From Actinomycetota bacterium (lineage in GTDB: Bacteria; Actinomycetota; Actinomycetes; Actinomycetales; Microbacteriaceae): a stretch of 64,000 nt of DNA. Both the position numbers and the translations under genes were made by a program. Of the stretch, positions 19,974-29,185 are shown one piece after another (the stretch's first letter is position 1; each line of letters starts with the position of its first letter). The stretch lies in assembly GCA_020160915.1 (NCBI GenBank), contig JAIUPK010000004.1:1-64000 (forward strand). Reading direction: 5' to 3'. Below the pieces are notes generated by a model. The model was given only the letters and a program-made list of their open reading frames with translations. It did no database searches and had not been told where the DNA came from.

Positions 19974-21203
19974 TCACAGCCGTCGCGTCGACGACCCGGT
20001 GCGGCCGTTCTGGCGCTTCTGCCCCGACGGTGAGAGGAACGCATTCGCCTGCTCCGCAGCGGACGCGAGATGTCGGTCGTCGGGGTGGAGATACCCGCGG
20101 GTGGTCTCCATTGACGCGTGCCCGAGAATCTCTTGGAGCACATGCAGTGGGACACCGGCATCGGCCATCCACGTTGCACTCGTGTGACGCAGCCCGTGAC
20201 GGGTGAGGTCGGGCAGGCCGAGGTTCGCGACGATCTTGTCCCAGTTCGTCGCATCCCGTACGGTCGCCGTCGTCAGCACCCCACCCTTCGGCCCGACTAG
20301 CAGCTGCGCCTCGGGCTCCTTCCCTTCAGTAAGTCGTTCGAGCACGGGACGGAGTGGCTCTAAGATCGGCACGCGTCGTTCTTTGCGGCTCTTAGTGGGC
20401 TTCGTGACGAGTCCACCCTTGCCGGGGAAGATTTGGCGTGCAATGACGACGAGGTTCTTCTCAAACCTGACATCCCCAACCTGCAGCCCCGACACTTCCG
20501 ATGATCGTGCCGCGAGGAGTGCGGCGAGCATCACGAAGTCGCTGTAGGACTGGTCGACCTTCCCGCACGCTTTCGCGAGCTTGTTCAACGTCTTCATATC
20601 CGGAATCGCGTGCGCCCTCGGCGATGCTTGCTCGGCCGACTGGGTGCGGAACGCGTTGCGGTTCAGGCTTCGCTTCGCACGATTCTTCGCGGGGTTGATC
20701 GTCAGCAGACCATCTCGCACTGCCTCATCGAGCACCCGCACAAGGGGAGCAATGGAGTTCTTGATCGTTGAAGCCCCGTACCGCTGCTCCCACTCATCAA
20801 TGGTCCGATCGATGATCCCGGCGGTGATCTGCGTCACCGGGAGATGCCCAAGTGCAGGCAGTACCCGCAGCTTGAGACCGAACCCGTACGTCTCGCCGGT
20901 GGAGGTCGGATCGAGGCCTCGCGCCCAACGGTCACCGATTGACGTGACGAACTCCGTCAACGTCATGGCGGTGTCCATGCCCTTGACGGACGAGTCACGC
21001 AGTTGATCGAAGAACGAGTGAGCTGCCGCTTCATCGGCGACAATTTCGGAGCGGATCACGCGGCGTTTGGTGATCGGGTCCGTCCACCTTGCTCGCGCCC
21101 GGATGCCATACGAGCGGCGCTCCATATCGGTGGAGACCTTCACACCGATCGGCGGCACCGGCTTCGGGTCGGCCTTCGGAAGAGGCTCACCTTTCCGCGG
21201 CAT
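19974..21203 (-). CDS. Tyrosine-type site-specific integrase
   Basis: 409 aa. The N-terminal Arm-type DNA-binding segment (SYGIRARARWTDPITKRR) and core-binding domain (VTQITAGIIDRTIDEW) precede a catalytic domain. The catalytic residues are R in LLAARSSEVSGLQVGDV, HxxR in RHGLRHTSATWM, H in ILGHASMETTRGYLH and the final Tyr in GYLH. It catalyses integration and excision at the tRNA-Pro site next to it. The start overlaps the excisionase gene by 17 nt, so the two are co-expressed. Confidence 0.95.
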   Translation of the reverse strand: MPRKGEPLPKADPKPVPPIGVKVSTDMERRSYGIRARARWTDPITKRRVIRSEIVADEAAAHSFFDQLRDSSVKGMDTAMTLTEFVTSIGDRWARGLDPTSTGETYGFGLKLRVLPALGHLPVTQITAGIIDRTIDEWEQRYGASTIKNSIAPLVRVLDEAVRDGLLTINPAKNRAKRSLNRNAFRTQSAEQASPRAHAIPDMKTLNKLAKACGKVDQSYSDFVMLAALLAARSSEVSGLQVGDVRFEKNLVVIARQIFPGKGGLVTKPTKSRKERRVPILEPLRPVLERLTEGKEPEAQLLVGPKGGVLTTATVRDATNWDKIVANLGLPDLTRHGLRHTSATWMADAGVPLHVLQEILGHASMETTRGYLHPDDRHLASAAEQANAFLSPSGQKRQNGRTGSSTRRL

Positions 21204-21402
21204 GTTCGCATTCCAGTGCAGTAAGCCAGGCCTCGACCGCTTCGATCCGGTAGCGGGCGATTCCGCTCATACGGATGAAGGGCGGCCCCGTACCCGCCGA
21301 CCGCCACCTGGACAGTGTCGATTCCGACACCTTCAGATAAGTGGCGACATCACGGCTGTGCAGCAACGGCGACTGAACGGGTGACTCTGTTGCCTCGTTC
21401 AT
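21187..21402 (-). CDS. Excisionase-like helix-turn-helix protein
   Basis: 71 aa. A MerR/AlpA-type winged HTH is visible in LLHSRDVATYLKVSESTLSRWRSAG with the following GPPFIRM and RYRIEAVEAWL. Such proteins act as recombination directionality factors or activators of the integrase gene. It overlaps the upstream DUF4913 gene by 4 nt (ATGA) and integrase by 17 nt, giving one operon of ssb - DUF4913 - xis - int. Confidence 0.88.
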   Translation of the reverse strand: MNEATESPVQSPLLHSRDVATYLKVSESTLSRWRSAGTGPPFIRMSGIARYRIEAVEAWLTALECEHAAER

Positions 21403-21971
21403 GAAATCTCGCCTGTTGTCGGATCGAGAGAACGGTAGAACTGATCCTCTTCCTCCCGCCGTTTTTCAACCTCGGCGAGCACGAACTCAATGAACTCCTG
21501 CTCACGGTTATCGATGACGACATCTTCGACCTGCGGAGCGGGCGTCTCGCCCGGCCAAGCCGTCTGCCGCGTCGGGCGGTCACGATCAAGACGAGTGCCG
21601 TTCGTGGCTACCCAGTCGCGAAGACGAACCCGTGCATCGGCGAAGTCCCGGTGCCAGGCCAGCGGTGCTGATCCGTTCTTCTCCGAGTCGTAGCAACAGA
21701 GCCAGTGCAGGTGCAGAGCGGAAAGCTCCCACAACAACTCCGTGTGATGGTGCCAGAACGGCGGGATCACCGCGGCTGGGAGCCCGTAGGTGCGGCGTAG
21801 CCAATGCACCCACCGGTTGAGCTCAAGCCATTCGGCTTCCAGGTCTTCCGGGCCAAGCAAGTTCCAGTTGATCGGATGCGGAGGCTCAACCAACAATGGT
21901 CCTTCAAAGTCACCATCGAACTCAATCTCTTCGTCAACCGTGTCCTGGTCTTCAGCGATGTGCTCGTCCAT
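21399..21971 (-). CDS. DUF4913-like protein
   Basis: 190 aa. An acidic N-terminus (about 30 aa) is followed by a conserved aromatic core, with motifs LNRWVHWLRRTYGLP, IPPFWHHHTELLWELSALHL and HWLCCYD. This pattern matches DUF4913, which is frequent in actinobacterial ICEs next to the integrase. Its function is unknown. The C-terminus is acidic and helical (EFVLAEVEKRREEEDQ). Assignment is from recall of the motif pattern. Confidence 0.75.
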   Translation of the reverse strand: MDEHIAEDQDTVDEEIEFDGDFEGPLLVEPPHPINWNLLGPEDLEAEWLELNRWVHWLRRTYGLPAAVIPPFWHHHTELLWELSALHLHWLCCYDSEKNGSAPLAWHRDFADARVRLRDWVATNGTRLDRDRPTRQTAWPGETPAPQVEDVVIDNREQEFIEFVLAEVEKRREEEDQFYRSLDPTTGEIS

Positions 21972-21985
21972 GATCGGCGCCGCTG

Positions 21986-22444
21986 TCAGATGCTTGCCCG
22001 GCCCGGGCCACTGGCGTGAGCCCCTGCGACCGTGTCTCGACCGGGACCATGGTGCGATGGCGCATCCTGGTCGACGCTGCTGCGTCGAGGTGTGCGATCT
22101 ACCTCGTATCGGGTGCGAGCAAGATCGTGGCCGATCCGAGAAGCAATGAACTCCTCTGCGGCAACTTGCTGCCCGTCCTTCTCATACGTGTATTCATGGA
22201 CGCGACCAGAGGCGATGAAACGGTCGCCTTTGCGGAACCGTGACGCTGCCTCTTCTGCGGTCTTTCGGAAGATCGCGAGGTCATGGAAGGTCGGCTCCAG
22301 CTGGGTGAATGAACCATCCGATTCCTGCCGCGAATGCTCAATCCCGATGCGTGCGTGCAACCTCGAAACTCCGTTTTCCCCGACCGTCAGTCGAGGCTGC
22401 GTAGCGATGAAACCAGAAATGGACTGCTGCGTATCGATACTCAT
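21986..22444 (-). CDS. ssb: Single-stranded DNA-binding protein (ICE-encoded)
   Basis: 152 aa. The OB-fold signature is visible in GFIATQPRLTVGENGVSRLHA, FHDLAIFRKTAEEAASRFRKGDRF and ASGRVHEYTYEKDG. The typical acidic SSB tail tip (DDDIPF-like) is missing; the protein ends in a Pro/Gly/Ser-rich segment. It probably coats transferred single strands during conjugation. The ATG at 22444 is chosen because GGAG lies at a good distance. A GGTGCGCC site lies about 50 nt upstream. Confidence 0.85.
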   Translation of the reverse strand: MSIDTQQSISGFIATQPRLTVGENGVSRLHARIGIEHSRQESDGSFTQLEPTFHDLAIFRKTAEEAASRFRKGDRFIASGRVHEYTYEKDGQQVAAEEFIASRIGHDLARTRYEVDRTPRRSSVDQDAPSHHGPGRDTVAGAHASGPGRASI

Positions 22445-22494
22445 CGACGTGCTCCTCTCAGAAGGGGCGACCGCCCTGGCCGCCTCATCGGAGA

Positions 22495-22502
22495 GGTGCG
22501 CC
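22495..22502 (-). promoter_or_regulatory. GGTGCACC-family site upstream of ssb operon
   Basis: GGTGCGCC (near-palindrome) sits 51 nt upstream of the ssb start, in the 82 nt gap after the T4CP gene. A degenerate member of the motif found before every minus-strand ICE operon. Confidence 0.4.
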
Positions 22503-22526
22503 AAGTAACCCTGCGGTTGACCCCGG

Positions 22527-24302
22527 TTACGGGCGCTGACGCAGAGACTCTTCAACGGCTGCCCGCTGAGCGCGGAGAACATCACTGTCACGCCGACCAG
22601 TCCAGGCGCGCAGTTTCGCGACGATCGGTGGTGCGGCGCGCAGCAGGATCAGTCCGGTGCCGAATGGGAGGGTGCGGATCACGTCGGGCGGCATGATCGC
22701 TACCCGGCGGATGGAACGTTGTGCGGTCCGGGAGCCGTGGTCACCGATGGTGGTGGAGTCGGTGATCTCGTCGCGTTCTCCGATGAGGGTGGTGAGGTCT
22801 TGAAGGTCACGCGAGTTGGATGCGCCGCCGAGGATGATCTTCACAATGCTGGCGTCCCAGATCGCGCCGGCCGCGTTATCCGACCACTTCTCCCGCGCCT
22901 GCGCGAGGGATTGCAGCACCGGCATCGTCGTGATCCCCGTACCTCCGCCTTCTGCCATCAACGTCGGCAAGGACGGCAGCGGGGCGAGGTTGCCGATCTC
23001 ATCCAGCGCGAGGAGCAGGGGCGGGTCGAGCCGGGCTGCGGGTGAGCGTGCGGCGAGGCGTCGGGCGGCTTCGACGAGGTCTTCCACGAACGCCGACACC
23101 AGTGCAGCACTGTTGTTCGCGCCCGCACCCGTCGCGAGCAGATACACGGTGCCGCGCTTACGCAGAAACTCCTCCGGATCGAACCGCTCCTCCGGGCCGG
23201 GACTCACCGCATCGAGGACGCGGGGGTCTGCGAGTGCGGCAAGAGAGAGGGACACGCCTTGCCAAATGGAGTCGCGGGTTCTGGGGTCTGCGTCGATCAT
23301 CGCCTGCAACGAATCCGCCCACCCCGTCGCCGCCCGAGGGCTCGCGGTGAGAATCGCGACCGCATCGGACGCCGCGGCAGGATCGAGCGTCCACCGGAAC
23401 AACTCAGCCGGTGCACGCTGGTCGAGGGCTGCGGCGTGAAGCAGTGCTTGGAGCGCGGTGCGGGTCTTCCCTTCCCAGAAGTCCCCGCCCTCGACACCAC
23501 CGGCGGAGAGGCCGGTGCCTGCGGCGAGGCCTGTGGCGCGGATCATCGCTGTCAGCGGGTCTTCGCATCCCCGGATTGGTGACCATCGCAAGCCTGCGGG
23601 GATGCCTTCGGCGAGGTGCTGCGGATCGAACACCGCCACCGGCCGCCCCTCCGCACGGCGCGCTGTGAGAGTGGCGGTGAGGTTGTCGGGGCGGGTGGAG
23701 GTCGTGACGACGGCGCCGGGGGCGTCGAGGATCGCGTTGATGACCACATGCAGCCCCTTCCCGGAGCGTGGTGGCCCGATCAGCAGGATCGAGTCCTCCA
23801 CGCTCGCCCAGACGCCCAAATTCCGTGATGCGCCGAGGAGGTAGCCGACATCGGTGACAGCAGGCTGCCCGATGGAGGGACGGAGTTGCCCGGCCCGCCG
23901 CAACAGCGCCTTCTCCGATGCCGCGGTGGTGACATCAGTGCGGGTGGCGATCCCGACGATCCGGTACGGGTCGACCTTCGTCTGCCGCGACTGCTCACGG
24001 AAGAACCGCCACACCCACCACCCCGCGATCCCGACCGCGACGATGAGAATGCCGCAGACGACCCAGTACGCCGCCGGGTTCAGCCCGTCGGCACCGAGCG
24101 CACGGCCGGGGTCGGCGGGGTGCAGGAGCACGCCGAGGCCGGCGTCGATCCCACCCGTAGGCTGGTTGATCCCGGTGACCCACGCAGCGATCGTGCCCGC
24201 GACACGGAGGAGGACGGCGAGGACGGCGGCGGCGATGAGGACGATGATGCCGAGGTTCGCCAGCTCATCCCCAAGCGCCCCACCCTGCCGCGGCGTACTC
24301 AT
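22527..24302 (-). CDS. Type IV coupling protein (VirD4/TraG family)
   Basis: 591 aa. Two N-terminal membrane helices (LGIIVLIAAAVLAVLLRVAG, WVVCGILIVAVGIAGWWVW) are followed by a cytosolic ATPase with Walker A LLIGPPRSGKGLH (about residue 176) and Walker B LLLALDEIGNLAPLP. A C-terminal TraG-like domain contains TLIGERDEITDSTT. It delivers the relaxase-DNA complex to the secretion channel. The start overlaps the upstream gene by 4 nt. Confidence 0.93.
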   Translation of the reverse strand: MSTPRQGGALGDELANLGIIVLIAAAVLAVLLRVAGTIAAWVTGINQPTGGIDAGLGVLLHPADPGRALGADGLNPAAYWVVCGILIVAVGIAGWWVWRFFREQSRQTKVDPYRIVGIATRTDVTTAASEKALLRRAGQLRPSIGQPAVTDVGYLLGASRNLGVWASVEDSILLIGPPRSGKGLHVVINAILDAPGAVVTTSTRPDNLTATLTARRAEGRPVAVFDPQHLAEGIPAGLRWSPIRGCEDPLTAMIRATGLAAGTGLSAGGVEGGDFWEGKTRTALQALLHAAALDQRAPAELFRWTLDPAAASDAVAILTASPRAATGWADSLQAMIDADPRTRDSIWQGVSLSLAALADPRVLDAVSPGPEERFDPEEFLRKRGTVYLLATGAGANNSAALVSAFVEDLVEAARRLAARSPAARLDPPLLLALDEIGNLAPLPSLPTLMAEGGGTGITTMPVLQSLAQAREKWSDNAAGAIWDASIVKIILGGASNSRDLQDLTTLIGERDEITDSTTIGDHGSRTAQRSIRRVAIMPPDVIRTLPFGTGLILLRAAPPIVAKLRAWTGRRDSDVLRAQRAAVEESLRQRP

Positions 24303-24892
24303 TGCAGCCTCCCAACGGTGACGGTGCCGGAGATGCGGCCGAGGAGGATCACTTCACCCGTCACCGCAAGAGCGGCCTGCTCTGCGGTCAGGAGGGCGCG
24401 GGCGGTGCCGTCACCGCTGGCGTCGGTGTGGGCGTGGATGATCGCGACGGCGACATCCTCACCCGCAACGAACCCCGACCCTGCCACCTGATGCAACACC
24501 GGCTGCGCGGCGGGCACCGGAGGCGACACCACAGCCACCGGTGCCGGTGCCGGTGCTCGTGCTTCCCAGGGTTTCGGCGTCGGGCGTTCACGGGGTGGGG
24601 TGATGATGTCGGTGAACGTTGACCCGTCTGCCTCGTGTACCTGCACCCGCAGCGGCGACCGGTATCGGGCGGTGAGGGCGTCGAGGATGGTCGGGAACGC
24701 TTCGCGCCGCCACCCCGGAGCGAACGGCGCAGGCATGTACGCCACCCCGTCGACTGTGACCGTCATCGCACCGTCAGCGGTGATGGTGAACTCCACCACC
24801 GGCACGACGACCGGGCCTCCCGGCTCAGGCTTCGCGGTCTTCGGGGGTTGGTGGTTGGGGTGGGTGCGGCGGTAGCGGGGCTTCGGTGTCAC
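24299..24892 (-). CDS. Hypothetical ICE protein upstream of T4CP
   Basis: 197 aa from GTG with the RBS GAGAGGAA. A basic, Pro-rich N-terminus (about 1-35) precedes a small alpha/beta region (VVEFTITADGAMTVTVDGVAY) and a Pro/Ala-rich linker, ending in a domain with the segment VGRISGTVTV-like beta strands. I do not recognise a family. Translational coupling to the T4CP suggests a role in substrate recruitment or channel docking, which is inference only. Confidence 0.7.
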   Translation of the reverse strand: MTPKPRYRRTHPNHQPPKTAKPEPGGPVVVPVVEFTITADGAMTVTVDGVAYMPAPFAPGWRREAFPTILDALTARYRSPLRVQVHEADGSTFTDIITPPRERPTPKPWEARAPAPAPVAVVSPPVPAAQPVLHQVAGSGFVAGEDVAVAIIHAHTDASGDGTARALLTAEQAALAVTGEVILLGRISGTVTVGRLQ

Positions 24893-24934
24893 AGGGCGGT
24901 TCCTCTCGGTGGAGTGCAGTGGTGTCGCCAGGCA

Positions 24935-24942
24935 GGTGCACC
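24935..24942 (-). promoter_or_regulatory. GGTGCACC site upstream of the T4CP operon
   Basis: Perfect palindrome GGTGCACC, 43 nt upstream of the GTG at 24892. The minus-strand context GTGCACCTGCCTGGCGA fits the extended consensus GTGCACCTGnCTGGTGA. Confidence 0.6.
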
Positions 24943-25049
24943 CGCACCGCCCCCGGAACGCAGGTGGGAGGGCACGAACCTGGGGGTGGTTCGTGCCCTC
25001 CCGTGCCGACCCGCAGTGGTGGGGGTGCCGGTGGGTCGGCAGTCTGTGG

Positions 25050-28000
25050 TTAGTCCTCTTTTGCTCCCTCGAACTGGGCCTTGAACTCCTCGAATGACAG
25101 GTCCTCGTCACGGACGTATCCGGCGCGGTCGCGGGCGATCGCGAGGCGACGCCCGAACAGCAGCACCCCGCCGGTGACCGCGGCGATCAGCCCACCGGCA
25201 AGACCGAGCGGCCACCAGTCACCGCCGCCGGTGTGCGCAAGCTCACCCGGCGTGCCCGGCTTCCCCGGCTCCTCCGGAGTGTCGGTGACGGTGGTGGTCT
25301 CATCCGGTGCGCCGCAGACCCCACGGTGCAGGATCGTGCCGTCCTCATCGGTGACGGTTTCCACCCAGTAGTAGGTGCCCACACGGTCGAAGATCACCTC
25401 GTCGGATCGATACTCACCCGGCCCGTCGAGATCAGTCGTGGTGGAGGTGAAGACGAGTTCTTCCGGAGTGCAACTCGCGGTGTCACCGTTCTGTCGGTAC
25501 GCCTCGAACACCAGGCGTGCCCCGTCGGGGACGGTGCCGGTGACGGTCGCGACATCATGCGCCGGATCACCCAGCTTCACAGTCGCCACCGCGTTCGTCT
25601 TCACTGTCAGCTCCTCCGGCTGCTCCTTCACCACCGTCGTCTCACCCGGCGCCCCACAAACACCCCCGGCGATCACATCACCGTCGGCGTTGTAGAGAGT
25701 TTCGACCCAGTACACGTTCCCCGGCTCGGTGACGGTGGTGGTGCCGGAGCGGTAGACACCAGCCTGGGTGACCGGAATCTCCTCGCTCTCGAAGAACGGC
25801 GACTCGCACACTGCCCCGGCGTCTGCCGGGTGAGGTCCGTAGGCACGGAAAACCAGGTACGCGCCGTCAGGAATCTTCGTGCCCTGCACGAGCGCCGTAT
25901 CCTCGAACGGCTCACCGACGAACGCCTCCGGTGTCGCCTGCGTCACCACCGACACGGGCACCTCGGTGCCGGTGGGTGGGACGTAGAAGCGTTCCAGCAC
26001 ATCCGCCGGAGACGACGCATACGGCTGCACCCGGTCATCGCCAGCGAAGGTCGTGACGAGGACGTAGAAGCCAGGCTCGGTCGGCACGATCTTGTCCTCA
26101 TCCGTGTACCCGAGCCTGTAGACCCCATTCCGTGCCGGCGTCATCAGCTCCGCCAGCACCGGAGCAGTAGTGAGATCGAGATCGTCGGTGAGTTCCGTGT
26201 CGGTGGCGAAGGGGCCGTAGACGGTGTGATGGAGCTCGTCGACGTCGGCGTTCCAGTAGCCGTCGCCGGTGAAATCACCGTGGTTCGCCGGGAACCCCGT
26301 AACGGTGACGACATCGAATGCGCGTCCGCCGGGGTGCACGTTGTACTCCCGCATCAGCGAGGTCACCGTGACCGGCCACCGCACCGACGTCGTCTCCACC
26401 GTGATCCCGTACTCGTCCTGCCAGTCGTTCGCGAGGTAGTCGCGCACCCACTCCGGCTGCGTAGTCTTCCGAACCTCCCACACCCAGGTCATAAACCCGC
26501 CCGTCGGCGCGATCACCGACGGGGACGTGTAGACGCCGGGGCCGTCGGCGGTGACCGCCACCGTGCCGAGCGGCACCGCGTTCGGGTCGATGCCGTTGTT
26601 CTGTGCCGGGGGTAGCGTGCCGGGCACTTGGTAGGCAGTGCCCTCAAACACCACCGGAATGTGCGCGCCGTCCTTCTTCAACCACGCACCATTGCTGCTA
26701 CTGACAGTGATCGTGTCCGTGAGTGCGTCACCGGGGACGGCGAGACGCTGATCCGCTTCCGAGACAGCTTCGGGCTGGAACGGCACCACCGAGGTCTCAG
26801 TGACTTGGCCGAAGCGGTCGGTGAACGAGTCGGTGAGGTACTTCGCGTTCTCACCGTGTGCGGTCTTGTCGATGCTCCACACCCACGTGTAGAACCCCGA
26901 CTCAGGCGCAACGATCGTGCCCGGCGACGTATACGACCCCGCACCCGTCAGCGTCACGCTTTCGGTGCCCGCGACGGGGGCTCCGGCAGGTGGAGTGTCG
27001 GCTTCGGTGGGCTGCTCATCAAACGGCCCATACAGGGTGCCAGTCGCAGTCACCTCAATCGGGTTGCCGCCCAGGTGAATCCAGGTGCCCTTCGACACCG
27101 ACACCGTGAGCCCATCCACGAACGCATCACCCTCAGCGACGAAACGGGAGGCGACCTGGGTGGTGATCTCCGGCTGGAAGTCGAGTTCGATCAGTGGCGA
27201 CTCCGTCGACGCCGACAACCCTGTGGATGACCCGGCGACGGCGGCGATCAGGCGCTGCTTCCCAGGGGTCGTGTAGAGATCGAGGGCTGCACCATATCCG
27301 GCCGCATCGATGTTCATTGACGCGCCAACCCGGTAGGACGGGACGCCGTCTGCGGGGGTGCCGGTGATCGGGTGCGCCCCGGTACCGATCGTGCGGGCCG
27401 AGGAACCGTCAGCGAACACCGCATCCGACAGGGTTGCTGTTCCGGTGAGTCCTGCGGGGTGGGTGGCGACGGTAAGGGTGCCCGCGTACTGATCCGACAT
27501 CTCCAGCGATAGGGACAGTGACGGGTCGGTGACCGCGTTTGCTGCGGCCTCCTGCCGCATCGCGGCGAGGTTCGCGAGGATCGTGCCCCGATCCGACGCC
27601 GGCGCCCTCCCGACGTAGTAGTCGTCACCGGACATGCCGTGCGAGTTATACCGGCCAGGGCTTGCCACCGACCACACATGCAGTGCGACAGCGGCGGTGA
27701 CGTTCGGGTCACCTGACTGCCCCCACCTGTCCATCACATAGTTCAGTTCGGCAAGCTGCTGCCGCGACAGAGAATCCAAAGCGGTGATCCGCTCCGGCCC
27801 AGACGTGTTGCCGTAGGGCGGGTCCGCGTCCAGGTCCGCGCAGTACGCCTGCCGGCCGTCGACATCCGTGTTGTACGCGCCGAGGAACGCACCATCTGAC
27901 CAGTACCCGACCCCTTCACTGCCAGCATGGGCAGCCTGGGGGCCGAGCGCGAACGAAGCCGCGATGACCAGGAGCGCGAGCAGTGCTGACAGCCAGCGCC

Positions 28001-28085
28001 GCACCCCCGTTCTGGGTGGCGCAGCCTCAGGCTGCGTGATGTGGGCGAGTGATCCTGACACGAGATACCTCCTGATGTTGTGCAT
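25050..28085 (-). CDS. Large sortase-type surface protein with repeated beta domains
   Basis: 1011 aa. A signal peptide (VRRWLSALLALLVIAASFAL, then AHA) is followed by a domain with an exposed Cys (RQAYCADLDADPPYG) that resembles thioester adhesin domains. Repeated units of about 120 aa end in GFYTWVWS- or GFMTWVWE-like strands. Two further repeats share PDGAYLVF/PDGARLVF and GVCGAP. The C-terminus has LAHTG at 949-953, a hydrophobic helix and an unusually long tail. It is likely anchored to the cell wall and could promote mating-pair contact. The thioester idea is inference. Confidence 0.85.
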   Translation of the reverse strand: MHNIRRYLVSGSLAHITQPEAAPPRTGVRRWLSALLALLVIAASFALGPQAAHAGSEGVGYWSDGAFLGAYNTDVDGRQAYCADLDADPPYGNTSGPERITALDSLSRQQLAELNYVMDRWGQSGDPNVTAAVALHVWSVASPGRYNSHGMSGDDYYVGRAPASDRGTILANLAAMRQEAAANAVTDPSLSLSLEMSDQYAGTLTVATHPAGLTGTATLSDAVFADGSSARTIGTGAHPITGTPADGVPSYRVGASMNIDAAGYGAALDLYTTPGKQRLIAAVAGSSTGLSASTESPLIELDFQPEITTQVASRFVAEGDAFVDGLTVSVSKGTWIHLGGNPIEVTATGTLYGPFDEQPTEADTPPAGAPVAGTESVTLTGAGSYTSPGTIVAPESGFYTWVWSIDKTAHGENAKYLTDSFTDRFGQVTETSVVPFQPEAVSEADQRLAVPGDALTDTITVSSSNGAWLKKDGAHIPVVFEGTAYQVPGTLPPAQNNGIDPNAVPLGTVAVTADGPGVYTSPSVIAPTGGFMTWVWEVRKTTQPEWVRDYLANDWQDEYGITVETTSVRWPVTVTSLMREYNVHPGGRAFDVVTVTGFPANHGDFTGDGYWNADVDELHHTVYGPFATDTELTDDLDLTTAPVLAELMTPARNGVYRLGYTDEDKIVPTEPGFYVLVTTFAGDDRVQPYASSPADVLERFYVPPTGTEVPVSVVTQATPEAFVGEPFEDTALVQGTKIPDGAYLVFRAYGPHPADAGAVCESPFFESEEIPVTQAGVYRSGTTTVTEPGNVYWVETLYNADGDVIAGGVCGAPGETTVVKEQPEELTVKTNAVATVKLGDPAHDVATVTGTVPDGARLVFEAYRQNGDTASCTPEELVFTSTTTDLDGPGEYRSDEVIFDRVGTYYWVETVTDEDGTILHRGVCGAPDETTTVTDTPEEPGKPGTPGELAHTGGGDWWPLGLAGGLIAAVTGGVLLFGRRLAIARDRAGYVRDEDLSFEEFKAQFEGAKED

Positions 28086-28115
28086 CAGCGACCAGAGCCG
28101 GCCGCCTTCACACCA

Positions 28116-28123
28116 GGTGCACC
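28116..28123 (-). promoter_or_regulatory. GGTGCACC site upstream of surface protein gene
   Basis: Perfect palindrome GGTGCACC, 31 nt upstream of the ATG at 28085, in the 45 nt gap after dprA. Minus-strand context GTGCACCTGGTGTGA. Confidence 0.6.
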
Positions 28124-28130
28124 ACCCGCC

Positions 28131-29144
28131 TCACAACACCGGCCCCCGAAAATCCCGCTCCTGCGTCGGCGGCCCAGCATCGAGCGGGTCGGACTCGAGT
28201 CCCGCCCGCTCCCGGACGGCACGGTGAGCCCGGTCACGCACCCCATGCAGCAACTCCCGCACATCGTCGTAGCCGGTGACCACCGTGGCGAGGCCGTCAC
28301 GCAGCAGGCGGTGACAGCCCGTGGACGACGCGCTGGTGATCGGGCCAGGGATCGCCCCAACGGGGCGGCCGAGTTCTGATGCGCGGGCTGCGGTGTGGAG
28401 GGTACCGGACCGGTACCCGGCTTCCGCGATGAGGACGGTGCCTGAGAGCGCGGCGAGAAGCCTGCCTCGTTGCAGGAACCGCCACCTCGTCGGCGTCGCC
28501 CCCGGCGGCAACTCCGACAACAACAAACCCTCCTTGCCGACACGAGTCAGCAGATCAGTGTGCCCTGCCGGATACGGCCGATCCAGGCCGCCTGCAAGCA
28601 CGGCGACCGTTGAACCATCGGAGGCGATTGCGGCACGGTGCGCGGCACCATCGATCCCATACGCCCCACCAGAAAACACCACACGGGAGTCGGCGACTGC
28701 CGACTGCACCAGCTCCGTCGTGACGTGCTCCCCATACCCGGTGGACGCCCTGGCACCGGTGACGGTGAGGCGATCCCACACCGGTCCGATCAGCAGCCCG
28801 GTATTGCCTTTCGCCCACAACGCCACCGGTGCACGATCGCCGAGTGTGTCGATCCCCGCAGACCATTCGGCATCGCCGGGGATCAGCACCCGCATCCCAT
28901 GCCGCTCCGTCTCGGCAAGTACCCGTCGCGTCTGCGCAGCGTCGATGCGGGGTGCGAGGCGCCGCTGCCAGGTGTCACCATCCGGCCCGGGCGGGACTTC
29001 ATCGGCGAGGGCGCGGGCGATGGTCTCGGATGCGCCGACGGTGCGGATCATCCGCCCCGTCACCGCATCGCCCGGTTCGGACGCGACCGCGAGGATGATC
29101 CTCGCGGTGCGCTCATCTGCTGCCAGATCGTTGATCGTGCCCAT
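28131..29144 (-). CDS. dprA: DprA-like DNA-processing protein
   Basis: 337 aa. The Rossmann-like DprA core is visible: VTGARASTGYGEHVT, VVFSGGAYGIDGAAHRAA, TVAVLAGGLDRPYPAGH, LLLSELPPG and IAEAGYRSGTLHTA. DprA loads RecA onto incoming single-stranded DNA. Here it is an ICE gene without comEC or topA neighbours. The ATG at 29144 has GGAG and AGGA upstream; an in-frame ATG at 29165 is possible. It may protect or process DNA received by conjugation. Confidence 0.92.
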   Translation of the reverse strand: MGTINDLAADERTARIILAVASEPGDAVTGRMIRTVGASETIARALADEVPPGPDGDTWQRRLAPRIDAAQTRRVLAETERHGMRVLIPGDAEWSAGIDTLGDRAPVALWAKGNTGLLIGPVWDRLTVTGARASTGYGEHVTTELVQSAVADSRVVFSGGAYGIDGAAHRAAIASDGSTVAVLAGGLDRPYPAGHTDLLTRVGKEGLLLSELPPGATPTRWRFLQRGRLLAALSGTVLIAEAGYRSGTLHTAARASELGRPVGAIPGPITSASSTGCHRLLRDGLATVVTGYDDVRELLHGVRDRAHRAVRERAGLESDPLDAGPPTQERDFRGPVL

Positions 29145-29185
29145 CTGTCCTACTCCCTCGTTCATGGCGAATCAATCGAGGGATA

